This document shows positions 16,945 through 24,710 of a stretch of 59,345 nt of DNA, piece after piece; position 1 is the stretch's first letter; each line of letters begins with the position of its first letter. This DNA comes from an uncultured Prevotellaceae bacterium (GTDB lineage Bacteria > Bacteroidota > Bacteroidia > Bacteroidales > Bacteroidaceae), in contig CAMVPA010000019.1 in NCBI GenBank assembly GCA_947169245.1, positions 1 to 59,345 on the forward strand, in the 5' to 3' direction. Made by a program: the position numbers and the translations under genes. Under the pieces are notes generated by a model that was given only the letters and a program-made list of their open reading frames with translations, was not told where the DNA came from and did no database searches.

Positions 16945-18813
16945 CTACTTGATTACTATTTTACTTCCGTTCACAATGTAGATGCCGCTCGGCAGGCCCT
17001 CTACAGAAGTTGCATCGCACTTCACCAGAATGCCGCTGAGGGTGTAGATGTTGAAGGCAGGGCTGTCGTGAGTTGTTTCGCTGATGCCGGTAGTGTCGTC
17101 CAACTTCACGCTGATATACTCACTATTGCCGACTGCCCGTGTGGGAATCCGCAGGTAGGCCTGATGGGCATACACATAGTTGTTGTTATAAGGCGGATAG
17201 AAGCCTAAGCCATTAGAGCCGCGCTCAAACACATAGTTCGAATAGCCATTATCGGTGGTAAGAGGCAATGTCTGCCCTTCCAACACCCCCACCAGCATGT
17301 TCACATAGACAACAGACGACGCCTGCTTGGGCACCAGATAGACACGCGGAGCGCCCACCAACAGCAGACCCGTCTTGGCGGGAACACTGTTTACCCGCAT
17401 CATCAGGGCCTCGCTCCTTGCGGTGTTGAAGCCTTCGGCAGTATAGGCCCGTAGTCCGTCGACGGAAGCGAAGTCTAGGTCGTTCTCGTCGCAATAGGTC
17501 ATCATCTCGTCGTCCTGAACAATGGTGACGTAGCGGTCGTCGACTTTCACCTCCACCTCCGTGCTGCCCAGGATGTACTCCTTGGTGTCATCGGCATTCC
17601 GATAGCCGTATTCAAGCTTGTAGCGGCCATCATTACAGCTTCCATTGGTACCAGTCTGATAGGATTCGCCGCCATTCAGCGTCCTGGAACTGCCAGAATA
17701 GATATTACTTCTCCCCGTCCATTCGCCATCTGTCAGCTGGCTCTGGTAAATAGCAGGATAGAATTTCTGTCTTTCGGCACTGATGTTGGTATATTCTACA
17801 GAGGTTATCAGCTTGTTCTCGTACACCACGCCGTCGATGGCATTCTTCACAGAGAACGTTGCTGTGAGCTGTGGCTCGTCAGGAACAACTCCGCCTGGCT
17901 CTATGACAAAGGTGTCTGTAAAGACGTCGCCCCAGCCGTTGCTGTTCTTGGCACGGAAGGAGAACGTGTGCTCGCCCTCGGCCAGTACTGAGATGTCGAG
18001 TGTCAATTTGAACACGCTCTGTGCGCTGCCCACGGTCTGCGAGGTGGGCGTGTTGTCGTCAATCCAATACTCGTATTCCTCTATCACCAAGTCCTGCGTC
18101 TCCATCTGTGGAATGAAGAAAGCGCTGCGGTGCAGGCAGCCGTAGTCTCCATTGGCATTGAAATCGCGATGACAGAAAAAGTGGAGACCAGCCGACAACT
18201 GGCTGATATCAACATTAGCTACAGGGACAATGACTGAGTCATCGTTACCGCTGGCATTAGGATGAACGTCAGTATTAATGTAAAGGCTGGCGGCGTGGGC
18301 ATAGTCATCGTCTATCCAGTATTCCACCCTGGCCACATCAGTACCTATACGCTCAGGGATGTAAAAGCCGTAGCGGTTCAGGTAGCTCCAGTTGTCCAGG
18401 TTGTCAACGGCGCGGAAGTTGAAGAAGTGTAGACCGGCAGCGAGTCGGCTCACATCGACATTGGCCTTGACGTTGGTACCGCTACCCGTGATGCGGCTGG
18501 CGTAGTTGTCGTCAATCCAATACTCATAGCTGCCTATGGTGACATTGCCCACAGGGTCGGCAGGCACGTAGAACAGGGTGCGGTAGAGTGTACCCCACGC
18601 ATCGTCAGTGTTCTGCGCTCGGTGGTTGAAGAAGTGGATGCCTGGCGCAAGCCCCGCTGTTGAGATGGTCATGCTGGCTGTGGCGCCACCACTCACAGTC
18701 AGGTGGTGGCTATAGTCGGCGTCAATCCAATACTCATGCCGTTTGATGCCCTGCGCCGCCATCGTCATCGCCGCCAGAAGCAGGCAGGCGAGACTGATTA
18801 TTCTGGGTCGCAT
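16945..18813 (-). CDS. secreted protein with four YWIDD repeats and a sorting-like C-terminus
   Basis: 622 aa with signal peptide (about residues 1-20, ending TMAAQG). Four repeats of about 60-75 residues (about residues 27-84, 97-153, 164-235 and 247-305) each have the plan EYWIDD, then VDVSxLAxGLHFFxFR, then FYIP. The C-terminal half is homologous to the end of the 1,279-aa protein downstream, including YVTIVQ, MTYCDENDLDF, VPAKTGLLLVGAP and a final LPSGIYIVNGSKIVIK. I do not recognise a named family for the YWIDD repeat. Gaps of 9-10 bp on each side suggest co-transcription with both neighbours. Role unknown; surface display is inferred. Confidence 0.75.
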   Translation of the reverse strand: MRPRIISLACLLLAAMTMAAQGIKRHEYWIDADYSHHLTVSGGATASMTISTAGLAPGIHFFNHRAQNTDDAWGTLYRTLFYVPADPVGNVTIGSYEYWIDDNYASRITGSGTNVKANVDVSRLAAGLHFFNFRAVDNLDNWSYLNRYGFYIPERIGTDVARVEYWIDDDYAHAASLYINTDVHPNASGNDDSVIVPVANVDISQLSAGLHFFCHRDFNANGDYGCLHRSAFFIPQMETQDLVIEEYEYWIDDNTPTSQTVGSAQSVFKLTLDISVLAEGEHTFSFRAKNSNGWGDVFTDTFVIEPGGVVPDEPQLTATFSVKNAIDGVVYENKLITSVEYTNISAERQKFYPAIYQSQLTDGEWTGRSNIYSGSSRTLNGGESYQTGTNGSCNDGRYKLEYGYRNADDTKEYILGSTEVEVKVDDRYVTIVQDDEMMTYCDENDLDFASVDGLRAYTAEGFNTARSEALMMRVNSVPAKTGLLLVGAPRVYLVPKQASSVVYVNMLVGVLEGQTLPLTTDNGYSNYVFERGSNGLGFYPPYNNNYVYAHQAYLRIPTRAVGNSEYISVKLDDTTGISETTHDSPAFNIYTLSGILVKCDATSVEGLPSGIYIVNGSKIVIK

Positions 18814-18822
18814 AAGCAGTAC

Positions 18823-19800
18823 TTATTTAGGTGAAACGGTCAGGGTAACGCTCAGTTGCTTTTTCTCAGTATCCACTTTCATGTTGCTCTCCGTCACATG
18901 GGGCACAGCGGGCGTAAGCGTGTAGGGGGTGTTGCCACCCAACGGGCCGATAATGGTGCCGTCGTTGCCGTAGTAACCAAGGGAGGCAAGGTCGGCAGTG
19001 GTATAATCGAGGGGGGTATTACCATTGTAGCAGTTTTTGAACTCACAGAAAACAAAGCTATTGTCATAAACAAAACCCTTATAATATGTATTTATCAATA
19101 CAGTATTGTAAAAGCTATTCTCGTAACCTGGTCCACCAAATTGATTAATAATAGAATTGATAATGGTTCCACCATTATAGCGAAGGTATGATAGTGTGCA
19201 ATTTATAAATGTAGTGTTCTGTGCGGTACTACTACTTGCAAGATTAGATTCATATATGCCATGAGCCCAATAAATAACACTATTAGTAATTGTCAGTCCT
19301 TTTATATATGGGAATGCGCTGTTATCATAAGTCCGGCTTATGTCTAAAGATTCATAGATGTTGCATCTGTCAATGTAGGAGTCATAAGTATTTGCCTTAA
19401 AATCAACGTATCTCAAAAAGCATTGCTTAATACGCATACCCTTCAAAGGCTCATTGACATTGACACGTCCAGTAACCTTTATGTATTCCAGAAGGTTTGC
19501 AGTTAACACAGGGGTATTGGGAATGTTGATATTGACGTCACCACTAATGATTGTCATTTCGGCACCTGCCCCTCTAATGTTGATTTTCTTTTTGATAGTG
19601 AATCCTGAGTAGGTACCCTCACTCAGGTACACCTCGTCGCCGTCGACAGCGGCCTCCATAGCATCGTTGATTTGTTCAGCATCGTAGGTAGTCATCTTGC
19701 CATTGTGGTGGAGCACCACGGCTGAAGTGTTGTACGCTGAAGCGGCGATGCTCACTACGAGCATGCAAGCCAGTAACAAGATAGTCTTTTTCATATTCAT
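18823..19800 (-). CDS. secreted right-handed beta-helix-like protein
   Basis: 325 aa with signal peptide (about residues 1-22, MKKTILLLACMLVVSIAASA). The body has parallel beta-helix character: EYIKVTGRVNVNEPLKGMRIKQC, IKGLTITNSVIYW and NTTFINCTLSYL, with the asparagine-rich IxNSxI turns typical of pectate-lyase-like folds. The start DGDEVYLSEGTYSGFTIKKKINI resembles the entry of DUF1565/pectin-lyase-like domains. Catalytic residues cannot be assigned. The C-terminus (LSVTLTVSPK) lacks the sorting-like module of the next two genes. A very good promoter lies at 19861-19892. Confidence 0.7.
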   Translation of the reverse strand: MNMKKTILLLACMLVVSIAASAYNTSAVVLHHNGKMTTYDAEQINDAMEAAVDGDEVYLSEGTYSGFTIKKKINIRGAGAEMTIISGDVNINIPNTPVLTANLLEYIKVTGRVNVNEPLKGMRIKQCFLRYVDFKANTYDSYIDRCNIYESLDISRTYDNSAFPYIKGLTITNSVIYWAHGIYESNLASSSTAQNTTFINCTLSYLRYNGGTIINSIINQFGGPGYENSFYNTVLINTYYKGFVYDNSFVFCEFKNCYNGNTPLDYTTADLASLGYYGNDGTIIGPLGGNTPYTLTPAVPHVTESNMKVDTEKKQLSVTLTVSPK

Positions 19801-19860
19801 ATTGATTTTAGTTATTGATAAAATGCTTTTTCCCGTTTATTCTTCGTCTTTTATCATGGT

Positions 19861-19892
19861 GCAAAGATAGCACTATTTTTTTGTAACACAAA
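19861..19892 (-). promoter_or_regulatory. Bacteroidetes promoter for the three-gene surface-protein run
   Basis: On the minus strand TTTG (19889-19892) is followed after 19 bp by TATCTTTGC (19861-19869), a near-perfect TTTG-N19-TAnnTTTG match about 60 bp before the ATG at 19800. Confidence 0.75.
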
Positions 19893-19910
19893 AAAATGAA
19901 AGACTTTTTT

Positions 19911-20298
19911 CTATCTATTTTGCCTCAACGTCGCCACGACGTACTCTGACTGGGTGCCGATGCGGAACTTGCCGCCCCAGAGGCCAATACCGCTGCTGAC
20001 GTAGTAGCGGGTGGCTCCGCGCTGGTACGGACCCCACGAGCATTTGTAGACGTGGTCGGTAATCCAAGAGATGGGCCATACCTGACCGCGATGGGTGTGG
20101 CCGCTCAGCTGGAAGTCGATGCCGGCCTTCTCGGTACGGTCGAGGTCGTAGGGCTGGTGGTCGAGGACGATGGTGAAGGCCCCCCCCTACGGCCCCCGAG
20201 GGGGCTTCATTAGTTTGAGCAATTGTTGTCGCTAATGGCTTGCGCCGCCTGTTGGTGCGGTCGTCGCGGCCGATGACGATGATGGCGGAGTCGACGAC
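19911..20298 (-). pseudogene. metallophosphoesterase, C-terminal fragment with frameshift
   Basis: Two joined minus-strand frames encode the end of a calcineurin-like (YkuE-type) phosphoesterase. One carries SAIIVIGRDDRTNRRRKPL; the other carries FTIVLDHQPYDL and the metal-site signature LSGHTHRGQ, then YYVSSGIGLWGGKFRIGTQ to a TAG stop at 19911-19913. The frames meet at a run of eight C (20180-20187); seven would restore the frame. That run lies in an inserted C/G-rich element (about 20178-20240). Everything N-terminal of the SAIIVIG segment is missing because the sequence switches to the duplicated mdh at 20299. Confidence 0.85.
20178..20240. repeat. palindromic C/G-rich insertion in the metallophosphoesterase fragment
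   Basis: CCCCCCCCTACGGCCCCCGAG and the following GGGGGCTTC form a snap-back segment inside conserved coding sequence. Read in frame it inserts roughly TIAQTNEAPSGAVG between the KPLAT and FTIVLDH segments. Confidence 0.55.
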
Positions 20299-21054
20299 GG
20301 TGGTGCTCCCCGTAAGGCAGGCATGACGCGCGAGGATCTGTTGGCCGGCAACTGCAAGATTGCTGAGGAGCTGGGCCAGAACATCAAGAAGTACTGCCCC
20401 GACGTGAAGCACGTCGTCATCATCTTCAACCCCGCCGACCTGACTGGTCTGGTGACGCTGCTCTACAGCGGTCTGAAGCCCGGACAGGTGACCACACTGG
20501 CAGGTCTGGACACCACCCGTCTGCAGTCGGCCCTGGCCAAGAAGTTCGGTGTGATGCAGAACGAGATCACGGGTTGCGCTACCTACGGTGGCCACGGTGA
20601 GCAGATGGCCGTCTTCGGCAGCCACGTGGAGATTGCTGGTCGCAAGCTGACCGACATCATCGGCACCGACGAGTTCCCCGCCGAGGAGTGGGAGCAGATG
20701 AAGGTCGACGTGACGAAGGGTGGTGCCAAGATCATCGAGCTGCGCGGCCGTTCGTCGTTCCAGAGCCCCTCGTACCTGAGTGTCGAGATGATTCGTGCCG
20801 CCATGGGCGGTGAGGCGTTCCGCTTCCCCGTTGGCACGTATGTGAAGACCGACAAGTACGACCACATCATGATGGCCATGAAGACCACGATGACCAGTGA
20901 GGGTGCCAAGTTCGAGGTGCCTCAGGGTACGCCCGAGGAGAACGCCAAGCTGGACCAGAGCTACGAGCACCTGTGCAAGATGCGCGACGAGTTGGTGACG
21001 CTGAACATCGTGCCGCCCATCTCGGAGTGGAGCAAGATTAACCCGAATCTGTAA
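20299..21054 (+). pseudogene. truncated malate dehydrogenase copy (codons 80-330)
   Basis: Same sequence as 11748-12503 but missing the first 79 codons, which include the Rossmann NAD-binding loop and the promoter. Its 5' edge abuts the inward end of the metallophosphoesterase fragment on the opposite strand. An internal ATG at 20323 keeps the frame open, but the product would lack the cofactor site. No function is expected. Confidence 0.92.
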
Positions 21055-21587
21055 CGAAGTGGTAAGTGGAGAGAGGTGACCTCTCACCTCTTACCTCTAA
21101 TAATATAAGCAATGGCTCTTATTAAATCATACCGCGGTCTCGCTCCCAAATGGGGGCGAGACTGCTATTTTAGCGAGAATGCGACGATAGTGGGCGACGT
21201 CACGATGGGTGACGAGTGCTCGGTGTGGTTCAACGCGGTGGTGCGCGGCGACGTGGCTCCCATCACCATCGGCAACTGCACGAACATACAGGACGGCAGC
21301 TGCGTACACGTGACGCACGAGACGGGACCGACACACATCGGCAACTACGTCACCATAGGCCACAACGTGACCGTACATGCATGCACCATCCACGACAACG
21401 CCCTCATCGGCATGGGTTCTACCCTACTCGACGGCTGCGAGGTGGGCGAAGGCTCTATCGTGGCCGCCGGTGCCCTGGTGCTGCAGAACACGAAGATTCC
21501 CGCCGGCGAGATATGGGGCGGCGTGCCCGCCAAGTACCTGAAGCCCGTACGGCCGGGACAGACGGACAACGCCAAGCACTACGTGGC
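20299..21587. repeat. 1,289-bp direct repeat, copy 2
   Basis: Second copy of 11748-13036, in the same orientation. The two copies bracket about 7.3 kb holding three surface-protein genes and the metallophosphoesterase fragment. The apparently complete identity means a very recent duplication or conversion, or an assembly artefact. Confidence 0.93.
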
Positions 21588-21618
21588 GTACTCGAAATTC
21601 TACCTGAACGAAGATTAG
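21112..21618 (+). CDS. gamma-class carbonic anhydrase family protein (copy 2)
   Basis: 168 aa. Residues up to KHYVA match copy 1 at DNA level; the tail reads YSKFYLNED instead of YSKYYLEEQQGK, with synonymous and non-synonymous differences. Both tails look like natural protein ends, so two diverged homologues sharing one identical body are represented. The gene is intact and has the histidines of the metal site. Upstream it has only the truncated mdh and no visible promoter of its own. It converges on waaA, separated by a GTGGAAGGTGGAGC minisatellite. Confidence 0.88.
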   Translation: MALIKSYRGLAPKWGRDCYFSENATIVGDVTMGDECSVWFNAVVRGDVAPITIGNCTNIQDGSCVHVTHETGPTHIGNYVTIGHNVTVHACTIHDNALIGMGSTLLDGCEVGEGSIVAAGALVLQNTKIPAGEIWGGVPAKYLKPVRPGQTDNAKHYVAYSKFYLNED

Positions 21619-21621
21619 ATG

Positions 21622-21697
21622 GTAGAGCGTGGAAGGTGGAGCGTGGAAGGAGGAATGTGGAAGGTGGAGCGTGGAAGGTGGAGCGTGGAAGGTGACT
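21622..21697. repeat. GTGGAAGGTGGAGC minisatellite between convergent genes
   Basis: About five degenerate 14-bp units fill the gap between carbonic anhydrase copy 2 and waaA. The motif is the reverse of the CCACGCTCC units found inside pepP. Confidence 0.8.
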
Positions 21698-23051
21698 AAA
21701 GCTGAATGTTGGAGAGAACGATGTCGGTTGCACCGGCAAGATTCTTGACGAACTGACCAGCCTTCTTGCCTTCGGCATGCAGATAGTCGGAATCGCTGGC
21801 AAAGCGATCCATCTGTGCTGCAAAGTCCTCGTAGCTACTGATCTCGAAACCGCCACCCTTCTTCAGTCCCTGCGCCTCCTGGAACTTTTGGTTATTAGGA
21901 CCGAAGAACACGGGCACATCCCACACGGCAGCCTCCAACAGGTTGTGGATGCCCACGCCGAAGCCGCCACCGACATAGGCCACGTCGGCATAGTGGTAGA
22001 TGCTGCTGAGCAGACCGAAGCAGTCGATGAGGAGAACCTCTCCCGGCCTCCCCAAAGGGGAGGAGGGCCTATCGGAGTCCTCTGCCCGCAGGCACTTCCC
22101 TCCTTCGGAGGGATTGAGGGAGGTATATCTTCTTACCTGCCACCCTTCCAGCTTCTGTTCTATCTGCTGCAGGTGGGCTTCGTCGATGACGTGGGGCGCT
22201 ATGATGAGCTTCCACTCGGGGTGCTCACGGAAGTAGCGGATGAAGATGTCCTCGTCGGGCGGCCACGAAGAGCCGGCAACAAAGACCGGTGGCTCGAGGG
22301 TGCGGGGGTGCGGGGGTACGAGATTACTATCAGCGCTTAAACCATCCTCGCGCCCACGAGCCACCGTACCCACATGCCCCCGAACAAATTCTTCCACAAC
22401 GGGCAGCTGCTTCGCCTGCTCCTTAATCTGCAGGACGCGGTCGAAACGGGTGTCGCCAGCGACGGTGACACAGGTGATGCCAATCTTGGCCAGCAGCTCA
22501 CGACTCTGCTCATTCTGCACAAAGAAGTGAGTAAAGCAGTTGAGTACACGACCGTACTGGCTTCCGTACCAGCGGAAGAACACCTGGTCGGGACGAAAGA
22601 TGCTCGACACACTATAGACAGGCACATGGCGATGCTTGAGGATATGCAGGTAATTGTACCAAAACTCATATTTGATAAAGAACGCCATGACTGGACGCAC
22701 AGCGCGTAGGAAACGGATGGCGTTAATTGGCGTATCAAGGGGCAGGTAACAGATAATATCGGCACCCTCATAGTTCTTGCGCACCTCGTATCCTGAAGGC
22801 GAGAAGAACGTCAGCAGAATCTTGTACTCCGGATGCTCGCGGCGCAGACGTTCCATCAGCGGACGCCCCTGCTCGAACTCACCAAGCGAGGCGGCATGGA
22901 ACCACACGTACTTCGCCTCCGGGTCTACCTTCTCCTTCAGCACGCCGAAGGCAGCGCGCTCGCCACGCCACATCTTGCGCACCTTCTTGTTGAAGAGGCT
23001 GTAGACAGCGACGCCGTAGAGGTAGAGGTATATGATGAGGTTATATATCAT
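21696..23051 (-). CDS. waaA: 3-deoxy-D-manno-octulosonic acid transferase (Kdo transferase) with insertions
   Basis: 451 aa; transfers Kdo from CMP-Kdo to lipid A precursor at the inner face of the inner membrane. An N-terminal membrane anchor (YNLIIYLYLYGVAVY) is followed by the family segments WFHAASLGEFEQGRPL, ILLTFFSPSGYEV, FIKYEFWYNYL and, in the C-terminal domain, VAYVGGGFGVGIHNLLEAAVWDVPVFFGP. Two extra stretches are not part of the usual protein: about residues 226-255 (DNA 22292-22376) and NPSEGGKCLRAEDSDRPSSP (DNA 22037-22134). Both are repeat-like DNA in frame. The start codon overlaps the gltX stop by one base. Confidence 0.94.
   Translation of the reverse strand: MIYNLIIYLYLYGVAVYSLFNKKVRKMWRGERAAFGVLKEKVDPEAKYVWFHAASLGEFEQGRPLMERLRREHPEYKILLTFFSPSGYEVRKNYEGADIICYLPLDTPINAIRFLRAVRPVMAFFIKYEFWYNYLHILKHRHVPVYSVSSIFRPDQVFFRWYGSQYGRVLNCFTHFFVQNEQSRELLAKIGITCVTVAGDTRFDRVLQIKEQAKQLPVVEEFVRGHVGTVARGREDGLSADSNLVPPHPRTLEPPVFVAGSSWPPDEDIFIRYFREHPEWKLIIAPHVIDEAHLQQIEQKLEGWQVRRYTSLNPSEGGKCLRAEDSDRPSSPLGRPGEVLLIDCFGLLSSIYHYADVAYVGGGFGVGIHNLLEAAVWDVPVFFGPNNQKFQEAQGLKKGGGFEISSYEDFAAQMDRFASDSDYLHAEGKKAGQFVKNLAGATDIVLSNIQL
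22037..22134. repeat. palindromic repeat element inside waaA
   Basis: Contains CCTCCCCAAAGGGGAGG and CCTCCTTCGGAGGG, two short snap-back palindromes, plus CTCTGCCCGCAGGC. It is in frame and encodes the NPSEGGKCLRAEDSDRPSSP insert. Confidence 0.75.
22292..22376. repeat. second repeat-type insertion inside waaA
   Basis: Direct GGGTGCGG units at 22299-22318 are followed by a 23-bp segment at 22328-22350 that matches 30360-30382 in priA with three mismatches (core ACCATCCTCG). Confidence 0.65.
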
Positions 23052-24613
23052 CAGCCGAGCACTTCGATGGCACGTTTCATTCTTGCAAGTGTCTCCTCCT
23101 TACCAAGGAAGGCAGAGAGTTCGTACATATCAGGTCCCTGGCCTGTGCCGACAAGGGCGATGCGCCATGCGTTCCAAGGTTTGAAGCCCGTCTGCTCCAC
23201 CCACGGGTCAACAACGGCTTTCTGGCCCTCCACACTCCAGTCGTTGATGGTTTCCAGCACTGCCAGCATCTGGCGCATCTGCTCTGCCGTACCCTCGTTC
23301 CAGTTCTTGCGGATAAACTTGTCGCCCTCCCGGTCAAAGTCGGTGGGAGCCACGAAGAAGAACTTGGCCAAAGGCCAGAGGTCGCTGGGGAAGGAGATGT
23401 TGCGCTTTCTGGTGTTGCCCTGCTTGTCTGTCACTTCGACGACCTTCGTCTTCATCATACGAACCACTTCAGCTTCCTGTGCAGCAGTGGCTATAATACC
23501 ATTCTCCCTCAGCACCTTGTCGAAGGCCGGGCACCAGTCGGTGTCAGGACGCTGCAGGAGGTACTGGCGGTTGAACCACTCTGCCTTCATAAAGTCGAAC
23601 TTGGCACCATTCTTCGAACATTTGGAGATGTCGAACAGGCTGACCATTTCGTCCAGTGTCATCAGTTCCTGGTCGTTGCCAGGATTCCAGCCCAAAAGTG
23701 CCAGGAAGTTGATGACGGCTTCGGGCAAATATCCTTGTTCACGATAGCCTGAGCTGACTTCGCCCGTCTTGGGGTCGTGCCACTCCAGCGGGAACACGGG
23801 GAATCCCAGCTTATCGCCGTCGCGCTTGGAAAGCTTTCCATTGCCGACGGGCTTCAGCAGCAGCGGCAGGTGGGCGAAGCGGGGCATGGTGTCGGTCCAG
23901 CCGAAAGCCTCGTAGAGCAGCACATGGAGGGGTGCCGAGGGCAGCCACTCCTCGCCGCGGATGACATGGGAAATCTCCATCAGGTGGTCGTCGACGATAT
24001 TGGCCAGATGGTAGGTGGGCAACTCGTCGGCACTCTTGTAAAGCACCTTGTCGTCGATGATGTCGCTCTTGACGCGCACCTCACCACGGATGAGGTCGTC
24101 GACAAGTACCTCCTGCCCAGGCTCAATCTTGAAACGTACCACATACTGGTGGCCGGAAGCCACCAGCGCATCGACCTCTTCCTGCGGAAGGGTCAGCGAG
24201 TTGCGCATCATCGTGCGGGTCTTCGAGTCGTACTGGAAGTTCTGGATCTCTGCACGCTTGGCCTCCAGCTCCTCGGGCGTGTCGAAGGCGATGTAGGCCT
24301 TGCCGGCGTCGAGCAGCTGCTTCACGTACTTCTTATAGATGTCGCGGCGTTCGCTCTGACGGTAGGGACCCTTGTCGCCACCGAAGCTGACACCCTCATC
24401 GAACTGGATGCCGAGCCACTTGAACGACTCGATGATATACTCCTCGGCACCGGGCACGAAACGGCTGGAGTCGGTGTCCTCGATACGGAACACCAAGTCG
24501 CCACCGTGCTGGCGTGCAAAGAGGTAATTATACAAGGCGGTACGTACGCCGCCAATATGTAAAGCGCCCGTTGGACTGGGTGCAAAACGCACCCTTACTC
24601 TTCTGTCTGACAT
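23051..24613 (-). CDS. gltX: glutamyl-tRNA synthetase
   Basis: 520 aa from the ATG at 24611-24613 ([16 protein letters not shown]), the canonical start. A 74-codon upstream extension would run into the divergent promoter and is rejected. The HIGH motif is in [13 protein letters not shown], the KMSKS motif is KLSKRDGDK, and the anticodon-binding domain fills the C-terminal third. It charges tRNA-Glu. It lies upstream of waaA with an ATGA-type overlap and is divergent from the 7TM-HD gene. A -7 element is at 24634-24642. Confidence 0.96.
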   Translation of the reverse strand: MSDRRVRVRFAPSPTGALHIGGVRTALYNYLFARQHGGDLVFRIEDTDSSRFVPGAEEYIIESFKWLGIQFDEGVSFGGDKGPYRQSERRDIYKKYVKQLLDAGKAYIAFDTPEELEAKRAEIQNFQYDSKTRTMMRNSLTLPQEEVDALVASGHQYVVRFKIEPGQEVLVDDLIRGEVRVKSDIIDDKVLYKSADELPTYHLANIVDDHLMEISHVIRGEEWLPSAPLHVLLYEAFGWTDTMPRFAHLPLLLKPVGNGKLSKRDGDKLGFPVFPLEWHDPKTGEVSSGYREQGYLPEAVINFLALLGWNPGNDQELMTLDEMVSLFDISKCSKNGAKFDFMKAEWFNRQYLLQRPDTDWCPAFDKVLRENGIIATAAQEAEVVRMMKTKVVEVTDKQGNTRKRNISFPSDLWPLAKFFFVAPTDFDREGDKFIRKNWNEGTAEQMRQMLAVLETINDWSVEGQKAVVDPWVEQTGFKPWNAWRIALVGTGQGPDMYELSAFLGKEETLARMKRAIEVLG

Positions 24614-24633
24614 GGTTAGTTTGTTATTTTTCT

Positions 24634-24642
24634 GCAAAAGTA
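24634..24642 (-). promoter_or_regulatory. -7 element of the gltX promoter
   Basis: TACTTTTGC on the minus strand, 20 bp before the gltX ATG. No convincing -33 box is seen. Confidence 0.55.
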
Positions 24643-24651
24643 CTACTTTTT

Positions 24652-24683
24652 TTTGATTTATACGTTTTTTTTTCGTATTTTCG
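24652..24683 (+). promoter_or_regulatory. promoter of the 7TM-HD phosphohydrolase gene
   Basis: TTTG (24652-24655), 20 bp, TATTTTCG (24676-24683), about 27 bp before the ATG at 24711. It is back to back with the gltX -7 element. Confidence 0.6.
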
Positions 24684-24710
24684 CGTCGGAATTCCATAAT
24701 AAAAGCAAAA

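Noticed and set aside
20323..21054. Internal ATG making a 243-codon malate dehydrogenase
   Set aside because: It would lack the Rossmann NAD-binding loop and any promoter; treated as a pseudogene.
19915..21087. 390-codon minus-strand frame spanning the metallophosphoesterase/mdh join
   Set aside because: It is a chimera of one out-of-frame piece of the phosphoesterase and the antisense of mdh; not a gene.
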